Source: UBA1181 sp045639525 (GTDB lineage Bacteria; Bacteroidota; Bacteroidia; Bacteroidales; Paludibacteraceae). From it: a DNA stretch of 64,000 nucleotides. Made by a program: the position numbers and the translations under genes. Shown in pieces: positions 60,812-64,000 of the stretch. Where the stretch lies: NCBI GenBank assembly GCA_045639525.1, contig JAZUDI010000037.1:115526-179525 (forward strand), read 5' to 3'. The first letter of the stretch is position 1. Every line of letters begins with the position of its first letter. The notes under the pieces are model-generated. The model worked only from the letters and a program-made list of their open reading frames with translations, did no database searches and was not told the origin of the DNA.

Positions 60812-61609
60812 CTAACCCTCTTCCGTATTTTGTCCTTTCTTATTTTTCAACTCCTTTTGGAATTCAGGCTCTTCGGTCAACTTGTAGTAAGCGATCCGGG
60901 AAGCCATCTGTTGCGACTCCTTTTTGGAGTAGCCTGTGCCGTAGCCGCCATGTTTATGGTTGATGGTAACCTCGGTCTTGAAGATGATGTTGTGGTTGTC
61001 GTCCTTTGTCTCCTCCACCACTTTATAGTCGATACGTAGATGTCTCTTCTGACACCATTCGATGAGTTTGGATTTGTAGTCGTGGTCGCTATTCAATTCC
61101 AGGGACATATCCAAATAATCCTTTAGGATGTAGTGTTCCCAATAGTAGTAACTGAATTCAAATCCTTTGTCCAAATAGATGGCACCCATCAGCGCCTCCA
61201 ATGCGTTTCCGTTCACATTGAAGTTATGGGTTTTGTTCAAGGCGGAGGATTTCACCAATTTCTGTAGGTTCATCTTTTCCGCCACCCTGTTTAGGGTGCC
61301 TCGTTGCACGAGTTTGACGCGCATATTGGTCAGCTCCCCCTCGTTGGCCTCTTTGTACCGTTTGTAGAGGATATCGGAAACGATGGTCTCGATTACGGCG
61401 TCACCGAGGTATTCCAGTCTTTCGTTGGATTTGGATTCCCGCTCTTTCTTGGATAGAATGGATTTGTGGGAGAGCGCGACAGTGTAATATTCTAATGTGT
61501 GGGGTGTGAAGCCTAACTGTTTTTGGATGACTATATAGTCCTCCTTCGGTTTAACCCATAGAAGTCTAAACCGATTCAGCGCTTCATTTATGAGGAATTT
61601 AACCTTCAA
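60812..61609 (-). CDS. rnc: Ribonuclease III
   Basis: About 265 aa. Catalytic signature NERLEYLGDAVIETIVSD and ALEALMGAIYLDKGF (second acidic site) in the N-terminal domain, then a double-stranded RNA-binding domain (DYKSKLIEWCQKR to QQMASRIAYYKL). Processes rRNA precursors and dsRNA. The open frame begins at 61645 inside fabF; no ATG is available, and TTG at 61609 (overlapping the fabF end by 11 bases) is my preferred start, uncertain. The acpP-fabF-rnc order is common in Bacteroidota. Confidence 0.93.
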   Translation of the reverse strand: MKVKFLINEALNRFRLLWVKPKEDYIVIQKQLGFTPHTLEYYTVALSHKSILSKKERESKSNERLEYLGDAVIETIVSDILYKRYKEANEGELTNMRVKLVQRGTLNRVAEKMNLQKLVKSSALNKTHNFNVNGNALEALMGAIYLDKGFEFSYYYWEHYILKDYLDMSLELNSDHDYKSKLIEWCQKRHLRIDYKVVEETKDDNHNIIFKTEVTINHKHGGYGTGYSKKESQQMASRIAYYKLTEEPEFQKELKNKKGQNTEEG

Positions 61610-62849
61610 ATTTCTTGAATATGATGGTTGCGTTATGACCACCAAATCCGAACGTGTTGGACATTGCGGCTCTTACCTCCCTCTTCTTTGCTTGGTTGAA
61701 AGTGAAGTCCAGGTTATAGTCGATGTCAGGATCCTTATCCTCCTCGTCGTGGTTGATGGTCGGAGGTATGATGCCCTCCTTGATAGCTAAGATGCTGGCG
61801 ATTGCCTCGATGGCGCCAGTACCGCCCAAGAGGTGGCCGGTCATAGATTTGGTGGAGCTTAAACTCATCTTGTAGGCGTGGTCGCCGAATACTTTCAAGA
61901 TGGCCTTTACCTCGGAGATGTCACCCACTGGAGTGGATGTTCCGTGCATGTTGATGTAGTCGATATCCTCTGGTTTCATTCCCGCGTCTTCCAACGCTCT
62001 TTCCATTACCAAGATGGCACCCTCACCGTCTGGGTGGGTGGCTGTCATGTGGTACGCGTCGGCGGATGCGCCGATACCAACTACCTCCGCATATATCTTT
62101 GCGCCGCGTTTGATGGCGTGCTCGTACTCTTCGAAGATGAGGCTTCCAGCACCTTCACCCATTACGAATCCATCTCTGGATTTGCTGAACGGACGGGATG
62201 CGTGTTGTGGATCATCGTTTCTTGTGGAGAGTGCGTGCATGGCGTTGAATCCTCCGATACCGCTTCGGGTAACGGCTGTCTCCACACCTCCTGTGATCAT
62301 CACATCCGCTCTGCCTAGTCGAATTTGGTCGAATGCGACGCTCAATGCATGTGTCGATGACGCACAAGCGGATACAGTACCGAAATTCGGACCGCGGAAC
62401 TTGTACATCATCGAAATATGTCCGGCCGCCATGTCGGCGATCATTCTCGTGATGTAAAACGGATTAAATTTTCCACAGGATTGGAATTCTTCAAAGCCCA
62501 ACTCCAAAGAGGTGATGCCTCCGATACCGGAGGAGAAAATCACGCCACCTCTGTTGGTGTCTAATTTCTCTAAATCAAAATTGGCGTCGTCCATGCTCTG
62601 TTTCGCCGCTACCATGGCGAGTTGGACGTGTCTGTCGTACTTTCTTGCCTCCTTCTTCTCGAAGTGATCCAATGGATCAAAGTTCTTCACCTCGCAGGCG
62701 AATTGGGTACGGAAATTAGTAGCGTCAAAGAGCGTAATGGGAGCGGCACCGCTCACGCCATTAAGTAAAGCGTTCCAGTAAGATGGAACATCATTTCCAA
62801 CTGGTGTAATCGCACCAACTCCCGTTATTACAACTCTTCTAAAATTCAT
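61599..62849 (-). CDS. fabF: Beta-ketoacyl-ACP synthase II
   Basis: 416 aa. Start RRVVITGVGAITPVGND. Catalytic Cys in TVSACASSTHAL (~164), first His in NMHGTSTPVGD and second in KSMTGHLLGGTGA, completing the Cys-His-His triad. Elongates acyl-ACP in fatty-acid synthesis. Twenty bases after acpP. Confidence 0.98.
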   Translation of the reverse strand: MNFRRVVITGVGAITPVGNDVPSYWNALLNGVSGAAPITLFDATNFRTQFACEVKNFDPLDHFEKKEARKYDRHVQLAMVAAKQSMDDANFDLEKLDTNRGGVIFSSGIGGITSLELGFEEFQSCGKFNPFYITRMIADMAAGHISMMYKFRGPNFGTVSACASSTHALSVAFDQIRLGRADVMITGGVETAVTRSGIGGFNAMHALSTRNDDPQHASRPFSKSRDGFVMGEGAGSLIFEEYEHAIKRGAKIYAEVVGIGASADAYHMTATHPDGEGAILVMERALEDAGMKPEDIDYINMHGTSTPVGDISEVKAILKVFGDHAYKMSLSSTKSMTGHLLGGTGAIEAIASILAIKEGIIPPTINHDEEDKDPDIDYNLDFTFNQAKKREVRAAMSNTFGFGGHNATIIFKKFEG

Positions 62850-62869
62850 AGCAGAATTTTTACTATGAT

Positions 62870-63106
62870 TTATTTCAATTGACCTTCGATCAACTCGATT
62901 GCCTCGCCTACTGTAGTAATCTTCTCAGTTTGATCGTCTGAAATGGTGATTCCGAACTCCTTCTCGAACTCCATGATCAACTCAACAGTATCCAATGAAT
63001 CAGCACCCAAATCGTTGGTGAAGCTTGCCTCGTTGGTTACCTCGTTCTCATCTACACCCAATTTCTCTACGATAATAGATTTTACTTTTTGTGCTACTTC
63101 TGACAT
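62870..63106 (-). CDS. acpP: Acyl carrier protein
   Basis: 78 aa, acidic. The 4'-phosphopantetheine attachment Ser is in LGADSLDTVELIMEFE. Carries growing acyl chains for FabF and other FAS II enzymes. A near-consensus -7 box TTTCTTTGC lies at 63159-63151 on the minus strand. First gene of the transcript running to 56255. Confidence 0.98.
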   Translation of the reverse strand: MSEVAQKVKSIIVEKLGVDENEVTNEASFTNDLGADSLDTVELIMEFEKEFGITISDDQTEKITTVGEAIELIEGQLK

Positions 63107-63271
63107 AATCTTAATTTTTTAGTTAATAATTTATGTGTTAAATTTGCGGTGCAAAGAAACACAATATTTGCGACATAGCGTGTGGATATTTCGATAAAAA
63201 ACGCGAAAAATTGCACAAATTGCCCCAAATGTGTATCTTTTTTTATGTTTTTAAACCAAATAACAACTTGT

Positions 63272-63838
63272 ATGAAGAAGAACGTCGCCATTTTCGCATC
63301 CGGTTCGGGTTCGAATGCCGAAAATATCATCACTTACTTTTCAGGAAATAAGAACGTCTCTTTCCCTTTTATATTATGTAACAAGGAGGATGCCTATGTA
63401 AAGGTGCGCGCCGAGCGTTTGGGTATTCCTTTCAGATATTTCACCAAGGAGGAGTGGAAAGACGGAACAGTCATGGGATGGTTGAAAGAGGCCAATATCG
63501 ACTTCATTGTCTTGGCGGGTTTCTTGTTGAAGGTGCCTAACGAGATGATCGAGTCTTTCCCGAATAAGATCGTGAACATTCACCCTGCCTTGTTGCCAAA
63601 GTATGGAGGTAAGGGAATGTATGGCATGCATGTCCACGAGGTGGTTGTTGAGGCTGGAGAGAAGGAGAGTGGCATCACGATCCACTATGTGAATGAGAAT
63701 TTGGATGCGGGTCAGATTATCTTCCAGGCGAAGGTGAAGGTCGCTCCGACCGATACCCCTGACGATGTGGCGCACAATGTCCACGAATTGGAGTACCAAT
63801 ATTTCCCTCAGGTGATCGCGCAGGTGATTGGGGAGTAA
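63272..63838 (+). CDS. purN: Phosphoribosylglycinamide formyltransferase
   Basis: 188 aa from ATG 63272, where family homology starts (KKNVAIFASGSGSNAENII); the longer frame from 63182 lies in the divergent promoter region. Uses 10-formyl-THF to formylate GAR in purine synthesis. Active-site blocks VLAGFLLKVPNEMIESFPNKIVNIHPALLPKY and GITIHYVNENLDAGQII contain the catalytic N-x-H and the conserved Asp. A terminator follows. Confidence 0.97.
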   Translation: MKKNVAIFASGSGSNAENIITYFSGNKNVSFPFILCNKEDAYVKVRAERLGIPFRYFTKEEWKDGTVMGWLKEANIDFIVLAGFLLKVPNEMIESFPNKIVNIHPALLPKYGGKGMYGMHVHEVVVEAGEKESGITIHYVNENLDAGQIIFQAKVKVAPTDTPDDVAHNVHELEYQYFPQVIAQVIGE

Positions 63839-63861
63839 GAATTATTCAATAAAAAAAGAAG

Positions 63862-63894
63862 GAGGGTGTATCAAAATTGATATGCCCTCTTTTC
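63862..63894 (+). terminator. purN terminator
   Basis: GAGGGTGTATCA (63862-63873) pairs with TGATATGCCCTC (63878-63889, one wobble), 4-base loop, then TTTTCG. Confidence 0.85.
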
Positions 63895-63920
63895 GTATAA
63901 AAGCCACCGAAAAGAGTGAA

Positions 63921-63953
63921 AAAAAAGCCCCAACTTTCACAAGCTGAGGCTTT
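63921..63953 (-). terminator. Terminator for a minus-strand gene beyond the right edge
   Basis: On the minus strand AAAGCCTCA pairs with TTGGGGCTTT, followed by a run of eight T. Probably ends a convergent gene located outside the window. An inverted repeat CATAAAGAT/ATCTTTATG follows at 63961-63983. Confidence 0.55.
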
Positions 63954-64000
63954 GTAGTCTCATAAAGATTTTGTATCTTTATGAAAATCAAACAATTAAT

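Overview
The window is chromosomal DNA of a Bacteroidota bacterium, most likely order Bacteroidales (gut or rumen type). Support: many starts are preceded by the Bacteroidota promoter form TTG-N19/20-TAnnTTTG rather than sigma70 boxes; secreted proteins carry C-terminal segments resembling type IX secretion (T9SS) signals; and lineage-typical families occur (DUF4254+GT9, DUF4250, DUF6057, MoxR/DUF58 operon with SpoIIM-like and DUF4129 proteins, Bacteroidota-type Mrp). Family-level placement cannot be made from sequence reading alone.

Layout. 0-3.2 kb: end of a type IIA topoisomerase A subunit, a TonB-domain protein, aroK and guaA. 3.2-5.3 kb: OmpA-like protein, a DUF4160/DUF2442 pair with a decayed second copy, a broken small gene, and a 47-aa membrane protein. 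5.4-8.3 kb: a membrane-bound AraC regulator flanked by two nearly identical ~125-bp promoter elements, the second driving a lipoprotein tyrosine phosphatase. 8.3-15 kb: DUF805/RDD genes divergent from a MoxR-type operon. 15-20.3 kb: tandemly duplicated lipoproteins, a Fib_succ_major lipoprotein, a voltage-gated cation channel and a WG-repeat protein. 20.3-29.6 kb: AAA/DUF4143 ATPase behind 33-bp iterons, priA, DEAD-box helicase, low-molecular-weight tyrosine phosphatase, and a DUF6057-like/PD40-lipoprotein pair. 29.6-36.7 kb: accessory region (see below). 37-45.7 kb: three secreted carbohydrate-active enzymes, each ending in CBM6 plus a T9SS-like tail. 45.7-47.8 kb: accessory patch with an orphan YezG-type immunity gene and a 2TM protein gene lying between two copies of the 3' end of a J-domain gene. 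47.8-63.1 kb: minus-strand housekeeping genes (YjbQ, RluA, PASTA, DUF4250, rpmH, GT9, DUF4254, rhodanese, mrp, ddl, prfB with programmed frameshift, SPFH protein, acyl-CoA synthetase, rnc, fabF, acpP), then divergent purN.

The most exciting item is the gene at 30485-33637. It encodes a secreted rod-like protein (17 short repeats, coiled coil, three InlB-like repeats) capped by a C-type-lectin/FGE-like domain. The last ~170 bases change abruptly in composition and 25 of 29 consecutive codons end in C. That is the signature of the variable region of a diversity-generating retroelement (DGR), in which AAC template codons become NNC. No reverse transcriptase or template repeat is visible in the window, so this would be an orphan or remotely served target. 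Its operon leader holds an (AC)17 microsatellite and REP-like palindromes.

No tRNA, rRNA, CRISPR array, transposase or integrase gene was recognised.
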